From Nitrospira sp. (GTDB lineage Bacteria; Nitrospirota; Nitrospiria; Nitrospirales; Nitrospiraceae): 64,000 nucleotides of DNA. Shown here piece after piece: positions 38,105 through 47,720 of this stretch. The notes below the pieces were generated by a model. It was given only the letters and a program-made list of their open reading frames with translations, was not told the DNA's origin and made no database searches. A program made the translations under genes and the position numbers. Position 1 is the first letter of the stretch, and every line of letters begins with the position of its first letter. Location of the stretch: positions 1,177,001-1,241,000 of the forward strand of contig JADJXO010000001.1 of NCBI GenBank assembly GCA_016715825.1. The letters run 5' to 3'.

Positions 38105-38437
38105 TTCACTGACCCAGTCCTGAGCCTCACTAAGGAGATGAACCGCTGGAGCAGGCGTTCCAGCCTGACCCTGGGCTGGGATGTAAATACGTAGCTAAGC
38201 GAGCTCTCACAACCTTCTCCTCCATTCACGACTTGAATATCTCCAAACAAAGCAAATATCATTCCGCGCCTACCGACACATAGGTGGTATGCCTTCGCCG
38301 AATCTATTGTCGGACTGCCCATGGTTCCACATAGCACTAGGCTCAGCTGATGTACGCGACAAACGGAATGCCCACTTCAGGCTGAGGCAGGATCAAGACA
38401 GACCACGAAGACTTCCAGATTAGATTTATAGAAGATT

Positions 38438-38470
38438 GTATCTAAATCGATTCAGTATCTGATTTGATTC
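38438..38470. promoter_or_regulatory. Tandem 16-bp motif pair (site F)
   Basis: GTATC-TAAATC-GATTC (38438-38453) and GTATC-TGATTT-GATTC (38455-38470) have 17-bp periodicity. The pair lies about 480-510 bp upstream of the hao relic start and just past the metH stop. Confidence 0.6.
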
Positions 38471-38578
38471 ACAACACTAAGGCGAGACCTACGCCGGATC
38501 AGCGAGAGGCAAGGTGGGGTGAACGTTCTTTCAACCTATTGTGATGGTTCTTGTGTCGCCCCAGAGAGTTCCTGCGCT

Positions 38579-41500
38579 TTACTCAGGCTCGTAGTTTAGG
38601 TTTGGGGAAAGCCATCGCTCGACAGTGCGGAGGTCCATTCCCTTACGACGGGCATAGTCGTCGACTTGATCTTTCCCGATCTTGCCGACGGCAAAGTACT
38701 TGGCCTCAGGATGGGCGAAATAGAACCCGCTCACCGACGCCGCCGGCCACATCGCAAAGCTGTCTGTCAGCGTGATACCGGCATTCTTTTCCACTGACAA
38801 CAGATCAAACAACAGTCGCTTCTCTGTATGGTCAGGACAAGCTGGGTAACCAGGCGCCGGACGGATTCCCCGATACTTTTCACGGATCAGATCCTCGTTT
38901 TTGAGTTGTTCATTCCGGCCATATCCCCATTCACTTCTCACTCGTGCATGGAGATATTCTGCAAACGCCTCAGCCAACCGATCGGCGAGGGCTTTGGCCA
39001 TGATGGAATTGTAGTCGTCATGGTCTCGATCAAATCGCGCGCAGAGCTCATCGATCCCGATTCCAGCCGTGACGGCAAAGGCTCCGATATAATCTGCCCG
39101 ACCTGATTCTTTTGGAGCCACATAATCGGCCAATGAAAGGTTCGGCTGTCCTGCCGGCTTTTCCGATTGTTGCCGGAGATGATGGATCGTCGTGAGCAGG
39201 GTCGTTCGGGACGGATCCTGATAGAGCTCGATATCATCCCCGACACTGGCGGCAGAGAAAAACCCATAGACTCCCTTGGCCTTCACCTGTCTCTTCTGGA
39301 TGATTTCATCCAACACCCCTCGCGCATCGTCATAGAGTTCCTGCGCCTTTGGTCCCACCGTCGAATCGTTCAGAATCGCCGGATATCGTCCCTTCAGCTC
39401 CCAGGTATGGAAGAACGGCGACCAATCAATGTATGGCATCAGTTCGACCAGAGGTTGATCGGAAATAGTCTGAATACCCAATCGCGCCGGTGTTGGAAGA
39501 TCGATCGTGGCCCAGTCCGAGACACAACGATTCGCGCGTGCCTGGATCAGTGGGAGTACCGGCTTAGCAGCGCGATCCTGGTGTGCTTGTCGCATCCGCT
39601 CGTAATCATCCCGCACTTGTTTCACGAAACCTGACCGTTGCGTGTGACTCACCAAACTGCCGACGACGCCGACCGCCCGCGACGCATCCAATACATGGAC
39701 GACGCCGCGCTCATAGGATGGCGCAATTTTGACGGCTGTGTGGGCTTTGCTCGTCGTGGCACCGCCGATCAGAAGCGGTACATCAAATCCCTCGCGCGTC
39801 ATTTCTTTCGCTACATGCACCATCTCATCGAGCGACGGTGTAATGAGCCCGCTCAGACCGATGATGTCGGCTTTGTTCTCTCGGGCAGCCGCGAGGATCT
39901 TTTCACAGGGCACCATGACACCGAGATCGATGACTTCATAGTTGTTACAACCGAGTACGACCCCGACAATGTTTTTCCCGATATCATGCACGTCGCCCTT
40001 CACTGTCGCGAGCAGGACCTTGCCCTGTGATTGGAAATTGCCGGTCCGCTTCTTCTCTTCTTCCATGAACGGCATCAGATAGGCCACGGCCTTCTTCATC
40101 ACGCGGGCGCTCTTGACGACCTGCGGCAAGAACATCTTGCCGGAACCGAACAGGTCTCCGACGATGTTCATGCCCGCCATTAACGGGCCTTCTATGACCT
40201 CCAACGGTTTGGCGTATTGTTGACGAGCCTCTTCGGTATCTTGGTCGATATAGTCCGTGATGCCTTTCACCAGCGCATGGGAGAGTCGCTCCGCCACGGT
40301 AGCCTTCCGCCACTCATCGTCCTTGGCAACTACCTTCCCCTTAGCCTTGACGGTCTCAGCGAAACTGACGAGACGCTCGGTCGCGTCGGGCCGCCGATTG
40401 AGCAACACGTCTTCGACAAGTTCGAGCAGGTCTTTGGGGATCTCCTCGTACACGGCAAGCTGACCGGCATTCACGATGCCCATATCGAGTCCAGCTTGAA
40501 TCGCGTGATACAGAAACGCGGCATGCATCGCCTCTCGAACGATGTTGTTGCCACGGAATGAGAAGGAAACATTACTGATGCCTCCGCTGACCTTCGCACC
40601 AGGCAGGTGCTGCTTGATCCAGCGCGTCGCCTCAATGAAATCCACCGCGTAGTTGTTATGTTCTTCAATTCCGGTCGCCACGGTCAACACATTGGGGTCG
40701 AAGATAATGTCCTGCGAGGGGAACCCAACCTGTTCGGTCAGGATCTTATACGAACGTGCGCAGATCTCTTTTCTCCGTTCCAGCGTATCAGCCTGTCCCT
40801 TCTCATCGAAGGCCATGATGATGACCGCCGCGCCATAGCGACGGACGAGTGTCGCGTGCTCGATGAATTTCCGTTCGCCTTCTTTGAGACTGATGCTGTT
40901 GACGATCGCCTTGCCCTGAATATTCTTGAGCCCGGTTTCCAGCACCTCCCATCTGGAACTATCCACCATGATCGGCACTTTACAGATGTCCGGTTCCGAC
41001 GCGACGAGACGAAGAAACTTTTCCATCGCCGCCTTGGAGTCGAGCATCCCTTCATCCATGTTCACATCGATAACCTGGGCACCGCCTTCAACTTGTTGAC
41101 GTGCGACCGATACTGCGGTTTCGTAGTCACCGGACAATACCAGCTTCGCGAACGCCGGTGATCCGGTCACATTCGTTCGCTCGCCGATATTGAGGAAGTT
41201 TGAGTCCGGCCTGATGGTCACGGCTTCGAGCCCGCTCAATCGCGTGTACGGTTCAACCCGCGAGATCGCATGCGGCTTCACGCCATGTACAGCGTCGGCA
41301 ATTTTCTTGATGTGGGCGGGCGTCGTTCCACAACAGCCTCCGACGATGTTGAGCCATCCATTCTCCGCCCACTCACGAAGTTGAGGGGCTAATGTGTCAG
41401 GTGTTTCCGGGAATCCGGTCGGCAGTAACGGATTCGGGAGACCGGCATTGGGGTGCGCACTGATATGGGTTGGTGCGATGTGCGAGAGTTCTTCGATCAG

Positions 41501-42274
41501 CGGGCGCATTTCCTTTGGCCCAAGCGCGCAATTCATTCCCACGCTGAGCAACGGCACATGGGAGATGGAATTCCAGAAAGCTTCGACGGTTTGCCCTGTC
41601 ACACCACGATTGCTCCCGGCTTGGATGAACGTCACCGATGCCATGATCGGCACCTGGCGCGCACCGGAGGCGAAGGCCTGCTGGATCGCAAAGAACGCAG
41701 CCTTCGCGTTCAACGTGTCAAAGATCGTCTCGACGAGCAGCAAGTCAACGCCGCCGTCAAGCAGCCCCCGAATCTGCTCACCGTAGGCTTTCACCAACTC
41801 GTCATAGGTTGTCCCGCGAGCAGCCGGACTGTTCACATCGGTGGAAATCGACGATGTCTTTGTGGTCGGACCGATCGCCCCGGCGACAAAACAACGCCGT
41901 TCCGGCTGCGCTCGTTGTACGGCCTCGACCGCCCGCTTGGCACACTCCGCTCCGGCTTTGGAAAGTTCGTACCCCAGATTCTCCATCCCGTAGTCCGCCA
42001 GGGAAATGGCTTGGGCATTGAACGTATTGGTTTCAACGATGTCGGCACCCGCTTCCAAGTACTGCCGGTGAATCTCTTCGATGATGGCAGGTTGGGTCAG
42101 ATTGAGCAGGTCATTGTGCCCCTTTACATCCTTCTTCCAATCTTTGAATCGCTCTCCCCTGAACCCTGCCTCATCCAGCTTCCGCTGCTGAATCATCGTC
42201 CCCATCGCCCCATCTAGAATGAGAATTCGGTCTTGCAACAGAGCCTCGATGGACACTTTGTGCTGTATGGCCAT
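38579..42274 (-). CDS. metH: Cobalamin-dependent methionine synthase
   Basis: ATG 42274 gives 1231 residues, close to the E. coli enzyme. A longer frame from 42436 adds 54 residues unlike the family. Domains in order: homocysteine-binding barrel (1-~330; ILDGAMGTM; zinc Cys in VGGCCGTTPAH), pterin-binding barrel (~345-620; NIGERTNVTGS), cap and B12-binding domain (~640-880; DVHDIGKNIVG with the B12-ligating His), and the AdoMet-dependent reactivation domain (~900-1231; RPAPGYPACPDHTEK). It methylates homocysteine with methyl-tetrahydrofolate. The frame is intact over 3.7 kb, in contrast to the neighbouring hao relic. No cobalamin riboswitch was recognised in the short upstream region. Confidence 0.97.
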   Translation of the reverse strand: MAIQHKVSIEALLQDRILILDGAMGTMIQQRKLDEAGFRGERFKDWKKDVKGHNDLLNLTQPAIIEEIHRQYLEAGADIVETNTFNAQAISLADYGMENLGYELSKAGAECAKRAVEAVQRAQPERRCFVAGAIGPTTKTSSISTDVNSPAARGTTYDELVKAYGEQIRGLLDGGVDLLLVETIFDTLNAKAAFFAIQQAFASGARQVPIMASVTFIQAGSNRGVTGQTVEAFWNSISHVPLLSVGMNCALGPKEMRPLIEELSHIAPTHISAHPNAGLPNPLLPTGFPETPDTLAPQLREWAENGWLNIVGGCCGTTPAHIKKIADAVHGVKPHAISRVEPYTRLSGLEAVTIRPDSNFLNIGERTNVTGSPAFAKLVLSGDYETAVSVARQQVEGGAQVIDVNMDEGMLDSKAAMEKFLRLVASEPDICKVPIMVDSSRWEVLETGLKNIQGKAIVNSISLKEGERKFIEHATLVRRYGAAVIIMAFDEKGQADTLERRKEICARSYKILTEQVGFPSQDIIFDPNVLTVATGIEEHNNYAVDFIEATRWIKQHLPGAKVSGGISNVSFSFRGNNIVREAMHAAFLYHAIQAGLDMGIVNAGQLAVYEEIPKDLLELVEDVLLNRRPDATERLVSFAETVKAKGKVVAKDDEWRKATVAERLSHALVKGITDYIDQDTEEARQQYAKPLEVIEGPLMAGMNIVGDLFGSGKMFLPQVVKSARVMKKAVAYLMPFMEEEKKRTGNFQSQGKVLLATVKGDVHDIGKNIVGVVLGCNNYEVIDLGVMVPCEKILAAARENKADIIGLSGLITPSLDEMVHVAKEMTREGFDVPLLIGGATTSKAHTAVKIAPSYERGVVHVLDASRAVGVVGSLVSHTQRSGFVKQVRDDYERMRQAHQDRAAKPVLPLIQARANRCVSDWATIDLPTPARLGIQTISDQPLVELMPYIDWSPFFHTWELKGRYPAILNDSTVGPKAQELYDDARGVLDEIIQKRQVKAKGVYGFFSAASVGDDIELYQDPSRTTLLTTIHHLRQQSEKPAGQPNLSLADYVAPKESGRADYIGAFAVTAGIGIDELCARFDRDHDDYNSIMAKALADRLAEAFAEYLHARVRSEWGYGRNEQLKNEDLIREKYRGIRPAPGYPACPDHTEKRLLFDLLSVEKNAGITLTDSFAMWPAASVSGFYFAHPEAKYFAVGKIGKDQVDDYARRKGMDLRTVERWLSPNLNYEPE

Positions 42275-42429
42275 GATTACCTTGATGACAAAATTTAATA
42301 CGTTACTCTCGCTCTGCTCGCGATCATACTGGAAGGCATTCCAAGCGAGCAAGCAGGAGCTCCATTCTTGACAGATATTTGGAGCGCTGGCTACGATGCC
42401 AGGCGATGTCGATCTTATCGAGCCTACGA

Positions 42430-43191
42430 ATGACACGACATATTCTTTTTCTCTCTATCGTAACCCTGACAACACCTCCCTCGCTGACTCTTGCCGAACC
42501 GTACTTTGAGGATGGGTTTCTAGGCCTTTCCCAGAAAGAACTCCACGATACACTCGGCATGCCACAGGCCGTGCGGGATCGAAAATCCGCCTTGCGAGTC
42601 TTCACCTATTACCCGATCACAGATTGGTCGCATTACTTCAGCAACGTGGTCTCACCGGAGAACGGCGAAGATGTGTATACCTTCACGCGCGACGGCATCG
42701 AGATCCGCTACTCGTTCAGCTACGCCGTTGACCCGAATGATCACAACGAGAATCGCCCGTTGATCGTTCGACTCGTGGATATCGAGTTTGCGCCGCCCGT
42801 TCCGCTCCATCGCATCCCGGCCGTAGTTCCCGAGTTTCATCCTTCACCGGACCCCAGCTCCCCGGCGTTTCGATCCAATATCTGGTTGCTCTTGTTCAAA
42901 GGAACGCCTTCATCAGCGGCTCGGTTCATCGTGAGAGAGAACACAAAGGAGCGACTGGATTGGACGCTCTGCTTCCAATTCTTCTCACTGCAGGGACTAC
43001 CTGATCGCCTAACGACCAGGGCCTTGATCGATCGAATGGAAATCAGCACGCAGAGCTTGCAGCTGGTGACCCTTCGCCAGCGCCATACGCATGAGCCAAT
43101 CTCCAATCCCTACGCTCACCCGATAGGCCTAGACTCGGTTCCACCCAAGCCATGGCCCAAACCAATCCCGGTTCCTCAATACGAGGAGTAG
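42430..43191 (+). CDS. Hypothetical exported protein
   Basis: ATG 42430 gives a signal peptide (MTRHILFLSIVTLTTPP). An in-frame start at 42379 lies further upstream. The mature protein of about 230 residues is mixed, with a proline-rich tail (PPKPWPKPIPVPQYEE). I do not recognise the family. It diverges from metH across about 155 bp. Confidence 0.6.
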   Translation: MTRHILFLSIVTLTTPPSLTLAEPYFEDGFLGLSQKELHDTLGMPQAVRDRKSALRVFTYYPITDWSHYFSNVVSPENGEDVYTFTRDGIEIRYSFSYAVDPNDHNENRPLIVRLVDIEFAPPVPLHRIPAVVPEFHPSPDPSSPAFRSNIWLLLFKGTPSSAARFIVRENTKERLDWTLCFQFFSLQGLPDRLTTRALIDRMEISTQSLQLVTLRQRHTHEPISNPYAHPIGLDSVPPKPWPKPIPVPQYEE

Positions 43192-43216
43192 TCGACACGA
43201 AGAATGGAACGGAGGT

Positions 43217-43756
43217 TTACTGCGGCGGTTGTTGCAGCCGATCCTGTTGTGCTTGACCTGAAGCGACAGCCTTCTTCTTCAAGCTATCCATTGGTCCACC
43301 GTCGGTCGTATACAGCAGCACAGGCGTCCCGATTCCAAGCACAAGGAGCAAGCCTAGGGCCAGCAACCTGATCATAGGGCTGTTCTTGCTCAGATACATG
43401 ATGACCAACAGAATGACTGCCGCAATGCCTGCGGAGTTGAGGATCGGCAATTCGCTCAAACTCGATTTATCCAACTTACTTGGAAACTTCGGCATCTCCC
43501 ACCCAAAAGCATTCGCTCCTTCCTGAAGCTTCTGCTGCATGGATTGACTCTTCGGATGTGCCTTTTCCACTGAACCCGGTTGTTCATGCGACTTCACTTT
43601 TGCCCGATATTTTTCAGGAATCGTCTCCGGCGAATCGGTAAATACCGGATTCCCCTGGTCATCGATGTAGGAGTAGATGGTCGTCGCCAGAACTTCCACG
43701 GTGGTGCTCATTCCAAGCACAAGACAAAGGCCGATCGGAAGGAGACGGTGTCGCAT
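43217..43756 (-). CDS. DUF4124-type exported/membrane protein
   Basis: The start at ATG 43756 gives a signal peptide (HRLLPIGLCLVLGMS). A DUF4124 segment follows (IYSYIDDQGNPVFTDSPETI), a motif found in many exported proteins of unknown role. Two more hydrophobic spans lie in the second half (AAVILLVIMYL and RLLALGLLLVLGIG), with a Gln-rich C-terminus. A longer frame from 43843 is possible. It is probably membrane-bound with the DUF4124 domain outside. Convergent with the preceding gene. Confidence 0.6.
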   Translation of the reverse strand: MRHRLLPIGLCLVLGMSTTVEVLATTIYSYIDDQGNPVFTDSPETIPEKYRAKVKSHEQPGSVEKAHPKSQSMQQKLQEGANAFGWEMPKFPSKLDKSSLSELPILNSAGIAAVILLVIMYLSKNSPMIRLLALGLLLVLGIGTPVLLYTTDGGPMDSLKKKAVASGQAQQDRLQQPPQ

Positions 43757-43919
43757 AGTGGTCACGCTATCCATCATCGTGGTGGGTTGTGTCGTAAACT
43801 CATCAAGCAAGTATAGCGCCTGATTATACACGGTTGATTTCATTGGCTATTCTTGCCACTTCATTGACTCCAACTTCCTTGACTCATGGACAAGTCACTT
43901 GCTAGCATCGAAACTTCTT

Positions 43920-44360
43920 ATGGCTACCCAGTCCCAACCTATTTCGTTTGATCCCAACGCGGAAGAACCATCGTTCATTCGCCGTCGTCCGGTACGAATC
44001 ATCATTTATACCGGGCTTGTGCTCTTTCTTCTCATGGCCGTGATTTGGCCAATGATCGTTCAGCTCGGCGACCCAAACTTTGAGAAGCATATTGCACAAC
44101 ATCGTGTCATGGTCGGCATGAGCAAAGAACAGGTCCTGGAATCCTGGGGCGGACCGCAGACGATCAACACGACCTTCACGAAAGACGGAATTCGACAGGA
44201 AGAATGGATTTTCGAAGATTGGGAGAGTTCAGCGGTGGTCCGTCATCGCTATCTGTATCTCGAAGAAGGCATCTTGATGGGAGGATGGTACGAAGGAACC
44301 CGAGAGCGTCATTTTCGCGACTTACCAGCAGACAAGCCCCACCCCAGAATTCAACCGTAA
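43920..44360 (+). CDS. SmpA/OmlA (BamE)-like single-span membrane protein
   Basis: ATG 43920 gives about 146 residues. A single TM helix near 30-52 (IIIYTGLVLFLLMAVIW) precedes a BamE/SmpA-like fold: VMVGMSKEQVLESWGGPQTI is the typical helix, followed by beta strands (EEWIFEDW, HRYLYLEEGIL). The domain is linked to envelope assembly in other bacteria. Here a TM anchor replaces the lipobox, so it may face the periplasm from the inner membrane. Confidence 0.6.
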   Translation: MATQSQPISFDPNAEEPSFIRRRPVRIIIYTGLVLFLLMAVIWPMIVQLGDPNFEKHIAQHRVMVGMSKEQVLESWGGPQTINTTFTKDGIRQEEWIFEDWESSAVVRHRYLYLEEGILMGGWYEGTRERHFRDLPADKPHPRIQP

Positions 44361-44474
44361 GCCTGCCTCGACCAGCATCTACTCACACGCATAGTTCATC
44401 CGCTGACTGAGTTGTCCCTCATCGATCGATTACACTTTACTCGCCATCAATTTCACTTTAGACTCACCATCACG

Positions 44475-44759
44475 TTACGGCGTCTCCGTGATTCGTACGC
44501 GCCGCTCCTGGCCTGGACCACCGGACACCGTCAGCACACGTTTCCATTCGCGGACTTGGTAGATGGCCCAGGCATTCGGCTGCCCCTTGAAAAACGCCAT
44601 GGGATCCTCGCCGCTGGCAGTGAGGAAAATAGGCTCTGTAAATCCTTCTTCCAAGACATAGTCGAGCAAAGATTCTGTCGTAAACCCCGTCCCATGGAGA
44701 GTCACCTCAGCCAAGATGTTGAGGATTTCGTCAGGATCCTGAATGGTGATCGGATTCAT
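44475..44759 (-). CDS. Hypothetical protein (94 aa)
   Basis: A small acidic product (MNPITIQDPDEILNILAEV) with no signal or membrane segment. The frame is coding-like and unopposed by a better ORF. No family is recognised. It diverges from the gene at 44818. Confidence 0.5.
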   Translation of the reverse strand: MNPITIQDPDEILNILAEVTLHGTGFTTESLLDYVLEEGFTEPIFLTASGEDPMAFFKGQPNAWAIYQVREWKRVLTVSGGPGQERRVRITETP

Positions 44760-44817
44760 CGGTTGTTCGAACCTCGGCTAAATTCTAACGAGGCGCGACA
44801 GGAGAAGGCAAGCCGCT

Positions 44818-45567
44818 ATGGCGACGCAGATCAAAAAATCCTCCTTCCGTGAATCCCTTCTCACCATCATGGACGGGAAGCATCATTGGGCATGGGAGTA
44901 TTTTTCCTCAGGCCGGCTCAGCACAGCCCAGCTTAAGACTCACTTTCAACATGAGTACGCAGTCTACGTTCGGGACTTTCCTGTCTTTTTGTCACGAATC
45001 CTCGGGAAAAACCCTCCCCCATCAGTCCGGCATATGTTGGCCGAGAATATTTACGAGGAAGAGACCGGTGGACTCTCATTGGGTACATCACATCCGGAAC
45101 TCTTTCTCGCCATGATGGAAGGATTGGGATTCCGCCGTGCGGATTTTGAGCGTGATCGACTCCTGCCTGCGGCTCGAACCTATCGAGCCTGGCTGGAGCA
45201 GATGTCACACCACCGTCATTGGGTGGTGGCAGCTGCCATATTCACGGTATTCGTTGAGGGGAGCGTCAAAGATCGTAAGGAGCTTCACGCTCCATCTCAG
45301 CGAAAAACGCCGCAGGACATTGAAGCCATCATCGCCGGTCATCCCTTGGTTCGGTATCACAAGGTGCCGCGAAGCCGAATGGACCTGATTCGAGCTCACC
45401 AGCTGGTGGAAGCAGGCCATCGACATGATGCCTATGAGATGGTCGTAAACTACACCCCTCCGCCGCTGCGACCGTTGGTGCTGACGAGCGTCAAGAAAAG
45501 TCTGGTGCTCTGGTTGAACTACCGAGACGCGATCGCCAAGGCCTGCCGTATTCCCAGACCCTCATGA
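44818..45567 (+). CDS. Haem-oxygenase-like (TenA/PqqC-fold) iron-containing protein
   Basis: The 249-residue, largely helical product resembles TenA/PqqC/CADD-type proteins. It has conserved Glu/His positions for a di-iron or cofactor site (HHWAWEYF; FQHEYAVYVRDFP; ENIYEEETGG; VFVEGSVKDR). Reaction and substrate cannot be assigned; members oxidise, decarboxylate or cut small molecules. It overlaps the following SUMF-type gene by four bases (ATGA), so the two are probably translated together. Confidence 0.7.
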   Translation: MATQIKKSSFRESLLTIMDGKHHWAWEYFSSGRLSTAQLKTHFQHEYAVYVRDFPVFLSRILGKNPPPSVRHMLAENIYEEETGGLSLGTSHPELFLAMMEGLGFRRADFERDRLLPAARTYRAWLEQMSHHRHWVVAAAIFTVFVEGSVKDRKELHAPSQRKTPQDIEAIIAGHPLVRYHKVPRSRMDLIRAHQLVEAGHRHDAYEMVVNYTPPPLRPLVLTSVKKSLVLWLNYRDAIAKACRIPRPS

Positions 45568-46451
45568 TCTGGTCCTCCCCCTATTTCTGCCTTCTGCTGC
45601 TCCTCAGCATCGGTCTGACGCCATCGGCGAGTGATGCCGAAACCTTCTCGGAGATGACGTTCATTCCTCCTGGAGAGTTTACGATGGGAACGCCGGAAGG
45701 AAGCGATGGCTTTCCTGACGAACATCCCGAACGGCGTGTCTATCTCGGCGGATACCTCATTGATCGCTTCGAAATCACCAACCACGCGTATGCCAAATTC
45801 GTGCAGACAACGGGGCATCGTTTTCCCGAGAATGTGAATCACACCGCGACGCTCTGGGCCCACAATCAGCCTCTACCAAGTATTGAACAGCATCCGGTGG
45901 TCAATGTCAGTTGGACCGATGCCGACACCTATTGTCGCTGGGTGGGAAAGCGTCTCCCAACAGAAGCCGAGTGGGAAAAAGCTGCGCGGGGAACCGATGG
46001 CCGGCGGTACCCCTGGGGAAACGAGTGGGACTTTACCATGGCCAATAGCGCGAGCTACTGGGCACAACGAACGATTGACTTCGCCAGCGGAGCTGACTGG
46101 GAGGCATTCTGGGTCAAGGGAGACGGCGCTCGCTTGGCCAAAGATCACGGTATACAAGGAGAAGTCTTAACGATGCCGGTCGGCAGTTTCCCGGAATCGG
46201 TAAGTCCATATGGGCTGTTCGACATGGCAGGGAATGCCGCAGAATGGGTGCAAGACTGGTACGACCCCAACTACTATCGAAACGCGCCTCTCAGTGATCC
46301 ACCCGGTCCGGACCGAGGTGCTATCAAGGCTATGCGCGGCGGATCGTGGTTGAAACCCGCCGCCAGTCTCCGTGCGAGTGATCGCGATTGGGGAACGATG
46401 GACAGCCGACCCAGCGGCACCGGGTTTCGATGCGCAAAGGACGCTTGGTAA
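45564..46451 (+). CDS. SUMF1/FGE-domain protein, exported
   Basis: The 295-residue product has a signal peptide (FCLLLLLSIGLTPSA). A formylglycine-generating-enzyme sulfatase-type domain follows: FIPPGEFTMGTPEG, HPVVNVSWTDADTYCRWVG, RLPTEAEWEKAARGTDG, YGLFDMAGNAAEWVQDWY and MRGGSWLKP. The paired Cys of true FGE are not evident near the C-terminus (a single FRC), so enzymatic FGE activity is doubtful. It is coupled to the upstream haem-oxygenase-like gene. Confidence 0.85.
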   Translation: MIWSSPYFCLLLLLSIGLTPSASDAETFSEMTFIPPGEFTMGTPEGSDGFPDEHPERRVYLGGYLIDRFEITNHAYAKFVQTTGHRFPENVNHTATLWAHNQPLPSIEQHPVVNVSWTDADTYCRWVGKRLPTEAEWEKAARGTDGRRYPWGNEWDFTMANSASYWAQRTIDFASGADWEAFWVKGDGARLAKDHGIQGEVLTMPVGSFPESVSPYGLFDMAGNAAEWVQDWYDPNYYRNAPLSDPPGPDRGAIKAMRGGSWLKPAASLRASDRDWGTMDSRPSGTGFRCAKDAW

Positions 46452-46525
46452 TCACCTTGTGGGCAATTCGCCCTCTCAATAACCTCACCACATACCTGCC
46501 GTTGGATAAATGGGGGTTGTGAGGA

Positions 46526-47242
46526 TCAGGATCTTGGTGAATCTCTCACCACCACTTCGACCTGCTCAAGCCTCACCACCGGCATGATGAGTCCAACTCC
46601 TTCCTTGTCATGGGAGAAGTCATAGATGATCGACTCGCCCGGAATCAGCTTCCCAGCCATCACGACGAACACGTGCACTTTTTCATGTTTGGAGAGACTC
46701 CTTTTGATACGATCAGCTAGAATCTTGTCCGGCCTCACTCGCAGGTCGTTTGGAAACTCTTCAGGTTTGAATCGAACCAGACCCCAACTGGTCGAGTTAA
46801 ACTCCGGCCCAATTGCCACCCCGTACGCCTGCGTTTCAGGATCGAATCGCGACAACTCTCCCGACCACACGAATGCCACGCGCCTCACGAGTGCCGGATT
46901 CCCCTCGCGCAACGCATCCCGCTCTCGATTCAGCTTGAAGAGTCGTTCATCATGGCCTGGGTCATTGTGCCCCTGACCGTAGACTGTTGCCCAATCGGGT
47001 GGTACTCGATCCAGATCGGCAAGGAAGGTTTCGATGGCGTTCCGCCCGATCAGAATCTGCACGTCGGAAGGGAATATCGAATGAAGGTGCGTCGGGAGAA
47101 TGGCTCTCAGTGAACGAACCGCTGACGCATCCTCCGCTTGGACAGTGACGGGCAACAAGGGAACCAGGCCAAACTGGCACAGGAGCGACAGGATAGCTGC
47201 GAGAGACCTACTCGCCAGAGACACGAACCACCGCTCGATCAT
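46526..47242 (-). CDS. Hypothetical exported protein
   Basis: The 238-residue product has an N-terminal signal or anchor (LAAILSLLCQFGLVPLL). The rest is a soluble alpha/beta region (DVQILIGRNAIETFLADLD; RRVAFVWSGELSRFD) with no recognised family. It overlaps the small gene upstream (47208-47546), so they may form an operon. Confidence 0.6.
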   Translation of the reverse strand: MIERWFVSLASRSLAAILSLLCQFGLVPLLPVTVQAEDASAVRSLRAILPTHLHSIFPSDVQILIGRNAIETFLADLDRVPPDWATVYGQGHNDPGHDERLFKLNRERDALREGNPALVRRVAFVWSGELSRFDPETQAYGVAIGPEFNSTSWGLVRFKPEEFPNDLRVRPDKILADRIKRSLSKHEKVHVFVVMAGKLIPGESIIYDFSHDKEGVGLIMPVVRLEQVEVVVRDSPRS

Positions 47243-47546
47243 AGGAAGCCTTCAACGAGGTCACTCCTGGATGGTCGTCCGTGAGCACACCGACCTCGAT
47301 GAGTACCTCAAGCCGAGGGGCGGGGTTGAGTCGTCGAAGGTCCGACTGGGTGAGGCCTTCCGTGCTCAACGCGTTCTCGTAGGTTTCAAGCCACGATTCG
47401 GTCACCGCACGCAACCCTACATCCGTCGGTTTCATGCGTCCAAATCGCAGTTGCTGGAGCAGCTTGATAAGAGGGTCGGATTGCATGATGGTTGAGATCG
47501 CGCCTTGCAGCGCCTGTTCGCTTGAGGTCGAAAAGCTATTTTGCAT
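47208..47546 (-). CDS. Hypothetical protein (112 aa)
   Basis: A helical, soluble product (ALQGAISTIMQSDPLIKLLQ; RLEVLIEVGVLTDDHPG). No family is recognised. It overlaps the next gene by 35 bp on the same strand. Confidence 0.5.
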   Translation of the reverse strand: MQNSFSTSSEQALQGAISTIMQSDPLIKLLQQLRFGRMKPTDVGLRAVTESWLETYENALSTEGLTQSDLRRLNPAPRLEVLIEVGVLTDDHPGVTSLKASYDRAVVRVSGE

Positions 47547-47597
47547 GTGTCATAGAGGAGAAAGTCAGAAGTTCAGGACAATTTTATAGGACCCGAA

Positions 47598-47715
47598 GGC
47601 TGTTCAAAAAGATCGTCCAGCAAGGCCGCAGCGAGAGAACCGCCGAGGCGTAGGCTTCGGTACGTTGAGCCGCTGAGCGATGCGAGAACGAAGCTGGCGA
47701 ACTTTTTCAACAGCC
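47598..47715. repeat. MITE-like 118-bp element with terminal inverted repeats
   Basis: GGCTGTTCAAAAAG (47598-47611) and CTTTTTCAACAGCC (47702-47715) are inverted copies with one mismatch. The interior is GC-rich and partly self-complementary, with no ORF. It lies between two minus-strand genes. Whether it is repeated elsewhere cannot be seen from this window. Confidence 0.5.
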
Positions 47716-47720
47716 TGCTC

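Larger units (their letters stand above)
37963..38578. other. Intergenic region between hao relic and metH
   Basis: It holds motif pair F (38438-38470) and a perfect 12-bp-stem hairpin at 38073-38104. A weak sigma-54-like match on the minus strand near 38354-38370 (GGGCAT-TCCGT-TTGTC) has a T in place of the key C. A 92-codon minus-strand ORF (38062-38337) runs through the hairpin and is not supported as a gene. Confidence 0.4.

Noticed and set aside
38062..38337. 92-codon minus-strand ORF upstream of the hao relic
   Set aside because: It runs through a perfect 12-bp hairpin, has no ribosome site and resembles no family.
38354..38370. Sigma-54-like site upstream of the hao relic
   Set aside because: The -12 element reads TTGT, lacking the invariant C.
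41453..42217. 254-codon plus-strand ORF
   Set aside because: Antisense to the homocysteine-binding domain of metH.
42275..42430. Cobalamin riboswitch upstream of metH
   Set aside because: The spacer is too short and I see no B12-box-like sequence.
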